Assembly (NCBI RefSeq): GCF_000499525.1
Contig: NZ_HG529274.1
Coordinates: 1 to 38,118, forward strand
DNA length: 38,118 bases
From: Faecalimicrobium dakarense
GTDB taxonomy: Bacteria; Bacillota; Clostridia; Peptostreptococcales; Peptostreptococcaceae
Direction of reading: 5' to 3'
In this document: positions 27,480-34,630 of the stretch, piece by piece
Numbering within the stretch: position 1 is the stretch's first letter
Layout of the letters: each line of letters starts with the position of its first letter
Translations under genes and position numbers: made by a program
Notes under the pieces: model-generated
The model's input: only the letters and a program-made list of their open reading frames with translations
The model's database searches: none
What the model was told of the DNA's origin: nothing

Positions 27480-27562
27480 GATTAGATAATACCTTATCTA
27501 ATAAGGTAATAAAATTATGGATAAACTAGTTGAGAATCAAAACACAAAGAGGAAGTGAGACC

Positions 27563-27901
27563 ATGAATTTCAACCTTAACCAAAGTGCAAAAGAACAAAT
27601 AGATAAACTACTAACACAAGAACAAAAACAAGAAAAAGCTTTCAGAATATATATCCGTAGAATCTCTGGCTGACGTGGTCCCGTTTGGGATGTAGCTCTG
27701 GATGAGCCTACAGATAAAGATGAAGTATTTGAATCAGATGGATACAAAATATTTATTAGAAAAGAAATGGCACAAAAAATTAACAACGTTGAAATCTTTT
27801 ACCAATACGGAATAAGCAAAAGTGGTTTTAGAGTTTTAACAGACATGATGTGGAAACTAGAATACAAATATGAAGATTGGGCAAAACCAAATTTTAATTA
27901 A
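27563..27901 (+). CDS. HesB/IscA-family selenoprotein, Sec37 encoded by in-frame TGA
   Basis: Read through TGA 27671-27673, the frame gives 112 residues, starting at ATG 27563 behind AGAGGA. The motif RIYIRRISG-U-RGPVWDVALDEP fits the IscA/HesB pattern (R-V-Y-V-x-G-x-G-C-S-G-x-x-x-x-x-x-L-D-E), with selenocysteine (U) at the first conserved Cys of the fold. HesB-like selenoproteins are a known clostridial group. The usual C-terminal CxC of IscA is absent, as in that group. The TGA is followed by a hairpin fitting a bacterial SECIS (27692-27711). Coding continues normally to TAA. The role is thought to be in redox or Fe-S handling but is not settled. The organism should therefore have selA, selB, selC and selD elsewhere. 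Confidence 0.85.
27671..27711 (+). promoter_or_regulatory. Selenocysteine codon and candidate bacterial SECIS hairpin
   Basis: TGA 27671-27673, then stem GTAGCTC (27692-27698) with GAGCCTAC (27704-27711, one bulged C) and a five-base loop TGGAT. The loop G at 27700 is 26 bases past the TGA, within the 16-37 range of bacterial SECIS elements. Local GC is well above the neighbouring codons, as expected where RNA structure limits codon choice. Confidence 0.7.
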
Positions 27902-27914
27902 ATAATAAAAGTGA

Positions 27915-27953
27915 TAATCCCCTTATCTAAGGAAATCTTAGCTAGGGGGATTA
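27915..27953. terminator. Bidirectional terminator between the selenoprotein and sigma-54 regulator genes
   Basis: TAATCCCC pairs with GGGGGATTA around an inner stem CTAAG/CTTAG. The two genes converge here (27901 and 27960). T-rich tails exist on the minus side (ACTTTTATTATT). Confidence 0.75.
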
Positions 27954-27959
27954 CCATTT

Positions 27960-29606
27960 CTATACAACTATACCGTATTTTTTTATTCTATACTGTAAGC
28001 TTTGCCTTTTTATATCTAAGGCTTGAGCAGTTTTACTTATATTATAACCATAATGCTCTAAAGCCTTCTTTATAACTTCACATTCATAATTATCCATAGT
28101 AGATTGCAAGCTATCAAATACATCAACAGAAATTTCATCGACTTGCTTTTTTCCAATGTTTTTAAATAAATAATTAGGTAAGTTGGTAAGTTCAAAGGAA
28201 CTTCCTTCAATTGTATTTAGAGCATATTCTATTACATGCATAAGTTCTCTAACATTTCCTGGCCAATTATAATTATTTAATACCTCTAATACGTCTTTTG
28301 AAATATGATTTATATTCTTAAAATACTTATCTCCTAGAGTATGTATAAAATATTTTAAAAGAAGGTCAACATCTCCGGTTCTTTCTCGAAGAGGAGGAAT
28401 ATTTACTATTATAGTTGATATTCTATAGAACAAGTCTTTTCTCAAAATATTATTGTTTGTTATAAAAAAAGGATCTTCGTTGCAAGAGGAGATTATTCTA
28501 ACATTGGATTTTATAATCTTCTTACCCCCAACTCTCATAAAGGTACCATCTTGTAAAAATCTAAGAAGTTTAGATTGTAACAATAAATTCATTGAGTTAA
28601 GCTCATCTAAAAATATAGTACCACCATCTGCTTCTTCAAATAAACCAGGCTTGTCAATGCTTCCAGTGAAGGCACCTTTGGTAGTTCCAAATAATATTCC
28701 TTCTATCAAATTTTCAGGAATGGCAGCACAGTTAATTGCCAAAAACTTTTCATTATAACGTTTGCTATTATTATGAATGCTTTGTGCAAATAGTTCTTTA
28801 CCAGTTCCAGTCTCACCATAGATAAGCACATTACAATCTTGACTAGAAACCTTTATTGCTAGGTTTATTGCTTCTTTAAAATTAGCACTTTCTCCTTTTA
28901 AATCTATAAAGGTATGATTAATAGTTTTATTGTCTAAAGGAGGATTTGCACTTTGTTTATCTATTAAATCTTCCATACTTTTTAAATCTGATAGATTCTT
29001 TTGAATGGAAGATAAATCTCTTTCTATAATCCAGGAGCCTACTAAGTTATTATCGAAAAAAATAGGATAAGCTGAATTTATAGTGGTTATAGTTTTACCA
29101 GATGATGATTTAAAAGTATCACATCTATTTATAATTGGAGATTTAGTTTTTAGTGTTGTAAGTATAGTACTGTATTTAGGATTTATATTAGGAAATATAT
29201 CTGTAAGATGTTTGCCTAGTACATCTTCCTCATTAGTCTCAAGGGAAATTGATGAACTAGATTTGTTGTAATATATTAAATTTGCGTTTTGATCGTATAG
29301 ATGAACTCCATAATAAATTGAATCAAGGACTTTTTCAAATATCATATTTGTAGGAATACTCTTTTTTATAAATATAAATGATAGGTCATTATTAGTAGTA
29401 ATAAATTCATAGTAAAATTTTTCTAAGTTCCAAGTGAATATTCCATTGTTTTGATTTAAGTTAATGTCTAGAATTTGGTGAATAGAAGTGTTTATATGAA
29501 GTTTAAGTAGCCCTTCATAAAACTTGGTAAAATAGTCCGTATTACTCTTTACTGATAATATACAATGATGTTTATCTAAAGTTATCACTGCATCGATTAC
29601 TTTCAT
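27960..29606 (-). CDS. PAS-domain sigma-54-dependent transcription activator 1
   Basis: 548 residues. The N-terminal 90 are of unknown fold. A PAS domain spans about 90-200 (LDSIYYGVHLYDQNANLIYYN), then the AAA+ core: Walker A GETGTGKE at 264-271, loop GAFTGS at 311-316 (GAFTGA in most members), Walker B IFLDEL at 331-336, and LRERTGDVDLL. A Fis-type HTH ends it (ISKTAQALDIKRQSLQYRIK). It remodels the sigma-54 polymerase by ATP hydrolysis after sensing a ligand, probably through PAS. It is divergent from the operon at 29880, which has a sigma-54 promoter and two palindromes in between, so it is the presumed activator of that operon. Confidence 0.93.
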   Translation of the reverse strand: MKVIDAVITLDKHHCILSVKSNTDYFTKFYEGLLKLHINTSIHQILDINLNQNNGIFTWNLEKFYYEFITTNNDLSFIFIKKSIPTNMIFEKVLDSIYYGVHLYDQNANLIYYNKSSSSISLETNEEDVLGKHLTDIFPNINPKYSTILTTLKTKSPIINRCDTFKSSSGKTITTINSAYPIFFDNNLVGSWIIERDLSSIQKNLSDLKSMEDLIDKQSANPPLDNKTINHTFIDLKGESANFKEAINLAIKVSSQDCNVLIYGETGTGKELFAQSIHNNSKRYNEKFLAINCAAIPENLIEGILFGTTKGAFTGSIDKPGLFEEADGGTIFLDELNSMNLLLQSKLLRFLQDGTFMRVGGKKIIKSNVRIISSCNEDPFFITNNNILRKDLFYRISTIIVNIPPLRERTGDVDLLLKYFIHTLGDKYFKNINHISKDVLEVLNNYNWPGNVRELMHVIEYALNTIEGSSFELTNLPNYLFKNIGKKQVDEISVDVFDSLQSTMDNYECEVIKKALEHYGYNISKTAQALDIKRQSLQYRIKKYGIVV

Positions 29607-29682
29607 TTTAATAATCCTTTCTTAATGAAGCGAATTTTAAATGCCTATTATACTGTTAATTATATAGATTTTTTAGCATAGG

Positions 29683-29719
29683 TGCAAACCTATTTTGCAA
29701 AGTGCAAAATTAATTTGCG
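29683..29719. promoter_or_regulatory. Tandem palindromic enhancer sites for the sigma-54 activator
   Basis: TGCAAA-N5-TTTGCA (29683-29699) and TGCAAA-N5-TTTGCG (29703-29719), two 17-bp inverted repeats with centres 20 bp apart, two helical turns. They lie about 105-145 bp upstream of the -24 GG, the normal distance for an upstream activating sequence bound by Fis-type HTH dimers. They are also about 77 bp from the start of the regulator gene, so autoregulation is possible. Confidence 0.75.
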
Positions 29720-29823
29720 GTTAAGGTATTGAAATTATTCTGTTAAGTAAAAAAGTGATTAATTAAAAGGTAGATATAGGCTAAATAATCATAAAATAAA
29801 CAAAAAAGTTAGAAATTTAAAAG

Positions 29824-29840
29824 TTGGCATTATACTTGCA
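29824..29840 (+). promoter_or_regulatory. Sigma-54 (-24/-12) promoter of the lyase operon
   Basis: TTGGCAT tatac TTGCA. The GG (29826-29827) and GC (29838-29839) are exactly 10 bases apart, matching TTGGCAC-N4-TTGCW. It stands 40 bases before the TTG start of the 4Fe-4S gene and downstream of the activator sites. Confidence 0.9.
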
Positions 29841-29879
29841 ATATATATAGGTAAATGAAAATGAGGGCGAGGTGAGAAT

Positions 29880-30818
29880 TTGACAAGGGAAGTAATAGAT
29901 ATATTTGAAGTACCAAAGGAAGTAGAAAGTATTATAAATAAAATCATATCAAAGGATGAGGAAGAACTTATTGTTTTAATAAAAAGGAAAACGTATTCCG
30001 AAGAAGGGCTTATAGAATTAGTAAATAAGAATTTACAGGTAATACCAAAAGAGTTTATAAACAATTGTTATAAAAGAAATATTATAGATAAGGTAATAAT
30101 TGAAAATAAGATATTTTATAAAGTTTCTAGTTTGTATTATAGATTATCTGTATTTGCTCAATATGAGCCTGAAAAATGGATAGAGATAGATGAAAATTTA
30201 AGAAAAATAATTGATGAATGGTACGTTAAAGAATACGCAAAAAGATCTATAGATAAAGTAGAAAAGCTAAAAAATGGGGAAATAAGTGCTATAGAAAATG
30301 CTTATTTTATAACTCTAGAAGAAAGTTTAGAACTATTAGAAAATAAAAGCAATGATATATATATATTACCTTGTAATTGTAAATCACTGGCAAAAAACTG
30401 TAACAAACCTATCAATGTATGTATCCAATTTGAAAATGGTATTAACACTATGGTTGATAGGGAATGGGGTGAAAAAATTTCAAAGGAAAAAGCTAAAGAA
30501 ATAACAATAAAAGCTAATAAATCTGGGTTAATGCATAGTAGTGAGTGTGAAAGCGCGCTATGCAACTGTGATGGTTGTTGTTGTTATCCAATAAGAGCCG
30601 CTAAAATATTAAATGTAGAAAAAGAATGGCCAAAGAAAGTACACAAAATTATATGGGATAAAGATAAATGCACTAACTGTGGTAAGTGTAGTAAAATCTG
30701 TAATTTTAATGCTTTTATAATGAATAATAAAACTATAAGCTTTGATGAAAATAAATGTTGGGGATGTACAATATGCAAGGATAATTGCCCTACAAAAGCT
30801 ATAACTTTAAAGTACTAA
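29880..30818 (+). CDS. 4Fe-4S protein, first gene of the lyase operon
   Basis: 312 residues. The N-terminal 150 are helical with no motif I know. Residues 160-240 hold Cys clusters (LPCNCKSLAKNCNKPINVC and CESALCNCDGCCCYP) that could bind another Fe-S cluster. The C-terminal 60 are a 2x4Fe-4S ferredoxin domain: CTNCGKCSKIC and CWGCTICKDNCP. It is an electron carrier or a redox subunit; the partner enzyme is not evident in the operon. The start is TTG 29880 behind GAGGTGA, and no ATG fits. It is the first gene under the sigma-54 promoter, 28 bases before the first lyase. Confidence 0.85.
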   Translation: MTREVIDIFEVPKEVESIINKIISKDEEELIVLIKRKTYSEEGLIELVNKNLQVIPKEFINNCYKRNIIDKVIIENKIFYKVSSLYYRLSVFAQYEPEKWIEIDENLRKIIDEWYVKEYAKRSIDKVEKLKNGEISAIENAYFITLEESLELLENKSNDIYILPCNCKSLAKNCNKPINVCIQFENGINTMVDREWGEKISKEKAKEITIKANKSGLMHSSECESALCNCDGCCCYPIRAAKILNVEKEWPKKVHKIIWDKDKCTNCGKCSKICNFNAFIMNNKTISFDENKCWGCTICKDNCPTKAITLKY

Positions 30819-30846
30819 ATAGCAATAATTAAAAAGGGGGGATATT

Positions 30847-32361
30847 ATGATTAAGATAGATACAGAAAATATTTCACTAGAAGAATTTGTAGCAATAGCT
30901 CGGAATAAAGTATCCTTTGAATTTTCACATGAATACATAGAAAATATAAAAAAAGCAAGAATGTTAGTAGAAAAATTTGTAAATGAAAACAGGGTTATTT
31001 ATGGAATAACAACAGGTTTTGGAGACAATGTAAATCATATAATAGACACTTCAGATGTAGAAAAACTTCAAATTAACTTAGTAAGATCTCATGCTTGTTC
31101 TGTGGGAGAACCTTTAGAGACTGAGTTAGTTAGAGCTATTATGCTAAAGATGTTGCTAAATGCGGGTACTGGATATTCAGGACTATCTATAGAAACAGCA
31201 AACATAATAAAAGATTTGTTAAATAAAGATATTGCACCATTTGTACCACAGGAAGGTTCTGTAGCATATTTGTCAGTAGAAGGTCATATTGCACTAACTC
31301 TTATAGGAGAAGGTAAAGTATATTATAAAGGAAAGCTAGTAAGTTCAAAAGAGTGTTTTAAATTAGAAAAAATTAATCCAATAAAACTTAAATCAAAGGA
31401 AGCTTTATCATTGTTAAATGGAGCAAACTCCGTAACAGGAATAGCTATAATGTCATTATATGATTCTATTATGGCTTCAAAGATAAGTGACATTTCAGCA
31501 GCTTTATCAATAGAAGGGCTAAGAAGTACTATAAAAGTATTAGATGCTAGACTTCATAAAACCAAAAATCACAAGGAACAGCAACTTTGTGCAGCGAATA
31601 TATCAAAAATTTTAAAGGATAGTGAAATAGTAAGTATTAGTATAAATGATAAATTACAAGATGCCATATCTATAAGGTCAATACCTCAAATGCACGGTGC
31701 AGCTAAAAGATTAATAAATGAAAGTTATATAGCAATTATAGACGAAATGAAGTCTTGTAGTGATAATCCTATAATATTGCCTGAACATGATACTGCTATT
31801 ATGGGAGGTAATTTTGATGGATCTTATGTAGGAAGTCACTCAGATATTATATGCATAGCAAGTTGTATGCTAGCTAAAATATCAGAAAGAAGAATAGACA
31901 GATTAACCAATAGACACCTAAGTAATTTACCAGCATTTTTAACTTTGAATCCAGGTATAAACAATGGATATATGATACCACAATATACTGCTTCTGGGTT
32001 ATATTCAGAAATGAAAGTATTATCATCACCATCATCTATTGATAATGTTCCAACATGTGCAAGTCAAGAAGATACAGTTACAATGGCATATTTTGCGGCT
32101 TTAAAATCTTACAAGGTAGTAAAAAAACTTCAGTATATACTAGCCATTGAAATCATGCTAGGAATTCAAGCAACAGATTTATTATCTCCATATAAAAGGT
32201 CAACTGCAACTGAAAAAGTATGTAGCTATATTAGAGAAAAGGTGCCTTTTTTAGAGGATGATAGATACATTTATCCAGATATGGAGTTTATTTTTAATAA
32301 CATTAGAAGTGGTAAGATACTAGCATTAGTAGAAGATAAAGTAGGAAAAATAGAAATTTAA
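30847..32361 (+). CDS. HAL/PAL-fold lyase lacking the MIO-forming Ala-Ser-Gly, paralogue 1 (ergothionase-like?)
   Basis: 504 residues, collinear with histidine ammonia-lyase: YGITTGFGDN (52-61, catalytic Tyr), LLNGANSVTG (Asn191), VQD-like LQDAISIRSIPQMHGA, SDNPII, QYTASGL and CASQEDTVTMA. In HAL the cofactor MIO forms from GSVGASGDLAP. Here the text is GSVAYLSVEGHIALTLIGEG (137-156), three residues shorter, with the ASG triad exactly missing. The Tyr of the QDPYSLR motif is Ile and the NFHGEP motif is NFDGSYVG. So it cannot deaminate by the MIO route. Ergothionase, a HAL-like enzyme that eliminates trimethylamine from ergothioneine, is to my knowledge a MIO-less relative and the best candidate. 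No other hut genes are near. Confidence 0.85.
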   Translation: MIKIDTENISLEEFVAIARNKVSFEFSHEYIENIKKARMLVEKFVNENRVIYGITTGFGDNVNHIIDTSDVEKLQINLVRSHACSVGEPLETELVRAIMLKMLLNAGTGYSGLSIETANIIKDLLNKDIAPFVPQEGSVAYLSVEGHIALTLIGEGKVYYKGKLVSSKECFKLEKINPIKLKSKEALSLLNGANSVTGIAIMSLYDSIMASKISDISAALSIEGLRSTIKVLDARLHKTKNHKEQQLCAANISKILKDSEIVSISINDKLQDAISIRSIPQMHGAAKRLINESYIAIIDEMKSCSDNPIILPEHDTAIMGGNFDGSYVGSHSDIICIASCMLAKISERRIDRLTNRHLSNLPAFLTLNPGINNGYMIPQYTASGLYSEMKVLSSPSSIDNVPTCASQEDTVTMAYFAALKSYKVVKKLQYILAIEIMLGIQATDLLSPYKRSTATEKVCSYIREKVPFLEDDRYIYPDMEFIFNNIRSGKILALVEDKVGKIEI

Positions 32362-32379
32362 ATAAAGGGGGAAATGTTT

Positions 32380-33816
32380 ATGTTAACAATGGTTGATAAT
32401 ATAGTAATTATATTATTCGTAGCTTTTGTAATATACGTTGGATATTACTTTTCAAAATCAATCAAGGATATGGAGAGTTTTTATTTGGCAAATAGAAGCT
32501 TACCATGGTCATTAGTTGTAGGGACTTTAGTAGCGTCTTGGTATGGTGGTGTTGGAGTTGTAGGTACCGTAGGATATGCAGCAGCTTTTGGATTTTCTTC
32601 ATGGGCTATATGGTCAGTTGGAGCTCATTTAATTAGATTTCCATTAGCTTTGTGGGTAGGGCCTAAGATACATATCAGATCAGATGTAACTATACCAGAT
32701 TTTCTTGATAGTACTTATGGTAAATGGGTTGCTATATTAGGTTCTATATTCTTATTTATATATTGTTCACAATTAGGTGAAATCACAGCTACAGGTTATA
32801 TTGGTCAAGCAGCTTGGGGAGCTGATAAAGTAGTAGTTGGTGTTGTTGTTGTTTTGCTTACAATACTTCTTACTTGCTTAGGCGGACTTATGGGAGTTGC
32901 AGTTACTGATATGATTATGTTTGCATGTATGGTGTGTGGAGTTTGCTTGGTGTTTCCAAAGTTATTTGATACTGTTGGGGGACTTAGCGGATTAGAAGAA
33001 TTGCTATCAGCTAATAAAGAATTATTAGACCCAGTAGCAGGTATGCCTATGTCAAAGGCAATAATGCTTTTAATACTTTGTCTAAATGTTTATGCTGATC
33101 CAAGTTTTTATCAAAGATTCTCTGCATCAAATTCAGTAAAAACAGGTAGACGTGCAATGCTTACTTGCTTCTCATTATGGGTAGCTTTTGATGTTGTAAT
33201 AGTACTTACAGGTATGATAGTTAGAGGTTTATATCCAGAAGCAATACCAGAAGTGGCATATGTATCTGTAATATTAAGTGAACTTCCAGCAGGACTTAGG
33301 GGAATGTTTATAGTTGGACTTATGGGAGCTATAATATCTACTCTTGATAGTTACTATTTAATAGGAGGAACTACTCTTGCTAATGATATATACGGTAGGC
33401 TTCTTAATAAGAAATTAAGCGATAAGACTGTAGTAAATTTAAGTAGGATTGGTTGTTGTATATTAGGTTTAATAGGGTTATTGTTAGCCTTTAAGTTTAC
33501 TATGGTATACGATGCAATTGCATTTTTAATGAGTTTATGGATGTCAGCGGCTTTTGTACCTATAGTAGGTGGACTTATGTACAAAGGTAAAAAGACTCAA
33601 GCTGGTGGACTTATGTCTATGATATCAGGTGTATTAGTATTTGCTTATTTTAAATTAAACCCAATTACTATATCTGAAACTTTTGGAATATTAGAGCCGA
33701 TTATAATAGCTCTTCCAGTATCATTTATTTTATGGGTAATAGGAAATAAAATTGGAAAAGACAAGTCAGAGCTAAATAAATTAGATAAAGAAAAGAACAT
33801 AATAAAGAGTTTATAA
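32380..33816 (+). CDS. Sodium:solute symporter (SSS family)
   Basis: About 478 residues with some 12-13 hydrophobic segments. The front (SKSIKDMESFYLANRSLPW, then LVASWYGGVGVVGTVGYA) and LMGAIISTLDSYYLIGGTTL match SSS transporters, which use sodium to import sugars, amino acids, betaines or vitamins. I start it at ATG 32380, 8 bases behind GGGGG; ATG 32374 is too close (2 bases). Its place between the two lyases makes it the importer of their substrate, a zwitterionic amine or amino acid by inference. Confidence 0.92.
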   Translation: MLTMVDNIVIILFVAFVIYVGYYFSKSIKDMESFYLANRSLPWSLVVGTLVASWYGGVGVVGTVGYAAAFGFSSWAIWSVGAHLIRFPLALWVGPKIHIRSDVTIPDFLDSTYGKWVAILGSIFLFIYCSQLGEITATGYIGQAAWGADKVVVGVVVVLLTILLTCLGGLMGVAVTDMIMFACMVCGVCLVFPKLFDTVGGLSGLEELLSANKELLDPVAGMPMSKAIMLLILCLNVYADPSFYQRFSASNSVKTGRRAMLTCFSLWVAFDVVIVLTGMIVRGLYPEAIPEVAYVSVILSELPAGLRGMFIVGLMGAIISTLDSYYLIGGTTLANDIYGRLLNKKLSDKTVVNLSRIGCCILGLIGLLLAFKFTMVYDAIAFLMSLWMSAAFVPIVGGLMYKGKKTQAGGLMSMISGVLVFAYFKLNPITISETFGILEPIIIALPVSFILWVIGNKIGKDKSELNKLDKEKNIIKSL

Positions 33817-33831
33817 ATAAGGGGTGAAATT

Positions 33832-34056
33832 ATGTCTGATAAAGATTCTAAAATACAATGGCTAGGATTAGATGGATTTTTAGTAATACTGTTTCCTATA
33901 GTGGTATTTATTATTTGGTATGCTGTACAACACCAAATAGATTTTATAATAGGTAAGGTAGTGCCTTATGGAACTATACTAGTAGTTATTGCAATATTAT
34001 TTAAATATTTTAAAGAAGTGATGCAATTTAGCAAACCTATGGATAAGTCAAAATAG
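33832..34056 (+). CDS. Small two-helix membrane protein beside the symporter
   Basis: 74 residues with two hydrophobic segments (FLVILFPIVVFIIWYAV and PYGTILVVIAILFKYF) and a charged C-terminus. ATG follows AAGGGGTG. It stands 15 bases after the symporter gene, so it may be an accessory subunit of the transporter. I do not recognise the family. Confidence 0.75.
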   Translation: MSDKDSKIQWLGLDGFLVILFPIVVFIIWYAVQHQIDFIIGKVVPYGTILVVIAILFKYFKEVMQFSKPMDKSK

Positions 34057-34071
34057 TAGGAGATGAAGATT

Positions 34072-34608
34072 ATGAAAATTGATAGTTATGTAAAAATCAT
34101 GAGTGAAAAAGAGGCAAAAGAAATAGCTAATAAAAGGGGAAATACTTTAGGTAAAATCTTATTAAAAAATAATCCGATAAATAATATGAAGGTGTTGTAT
34201 ATAGAAAATAAGATAATTACTTTGAATATGATTCATGAGCCAAATATTATAAGTAAAAATATTTTTAAAGCAAATAGGAAAAAGCAAAAGATTACTTTTA
34301 TAGCAGATGGATCAACAGGTAGTGTAGCCTATTATGAATCCGGTCCTGGTATTGAAAATATAAATGCTGATGAAGATAATATTCAATTTTCAATTTATGA
34401 AGATAATGTATTAATAGAAAAATCAAAGAAATTAGCTAGAAGGATAGTAAGAAGAAAAGTAGGTGGAGATGTTTCCTTGGAAATAGAAAGTATAAAAAGT
34501 GTATTTAGACCTTTTCACGTAGCTTTTTATGGAGAGTTAGAAGAGGGAAAAAAAGTAAGATACTTGCCTATAGCAGCAGATGGATGTAATAGTAAACGAA
34601 CTTTTTAA
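34072..34608 (+). CDS. Unknown 178-residue protein of the lyase operon
   Basis: I start it at ATG 34072 (MKIDSYVKIMSEKEAKEIAN), 9 bases behind AGGAG; ATG 34063 touches that site. Cytosolic, no signal peptide. It has a helical front, a beta-rich middle (ITFIADGSTGSVAYYESGPG, a Gly-rich turn) and a C-terminal ADGCNSKRTF with the only Cys. It is not like any family I can name. It is conserved in place between the symporter and the second lyase, so it may be an enzyme or binding protein of the same pathway. Confidence 0.7.
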   Translation: MKIDSYVKIMSEKEAKEIANKRGNTLGKILLKNNPINNMKVLYIENKIITLNMIHEPNIISKNIFKANRKKQKITFIADGSTGSVAYYESGPGIENINADEDNIQFSIYEDNVLIEKSKKLARRIVRRKVGGDVSLEIESIKSVFRPFHVAFYGELEEGKKVRYLPIAADGCNSKRTF

Positions 34609-34630
34609 ATAGTATTAAGGGAGATATAAA

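Noticed and set aside
27678-27689. TCCC-GTTT-GGGA hairpin just behind the TGA as the SECIS
   Set aside because: It begins only 4 bases past the TGA and its loop is too near (within 10 bases); the hairpin at 27692-27711 fits the known distance better.
27526-27786. Minus-strand ORF of 86 codons over the selenoprotein gene
   Set aside because: It has no ribosome binding site and is the antisense of the read-through selenoprotein frame, whose residues match HesB/IscA.
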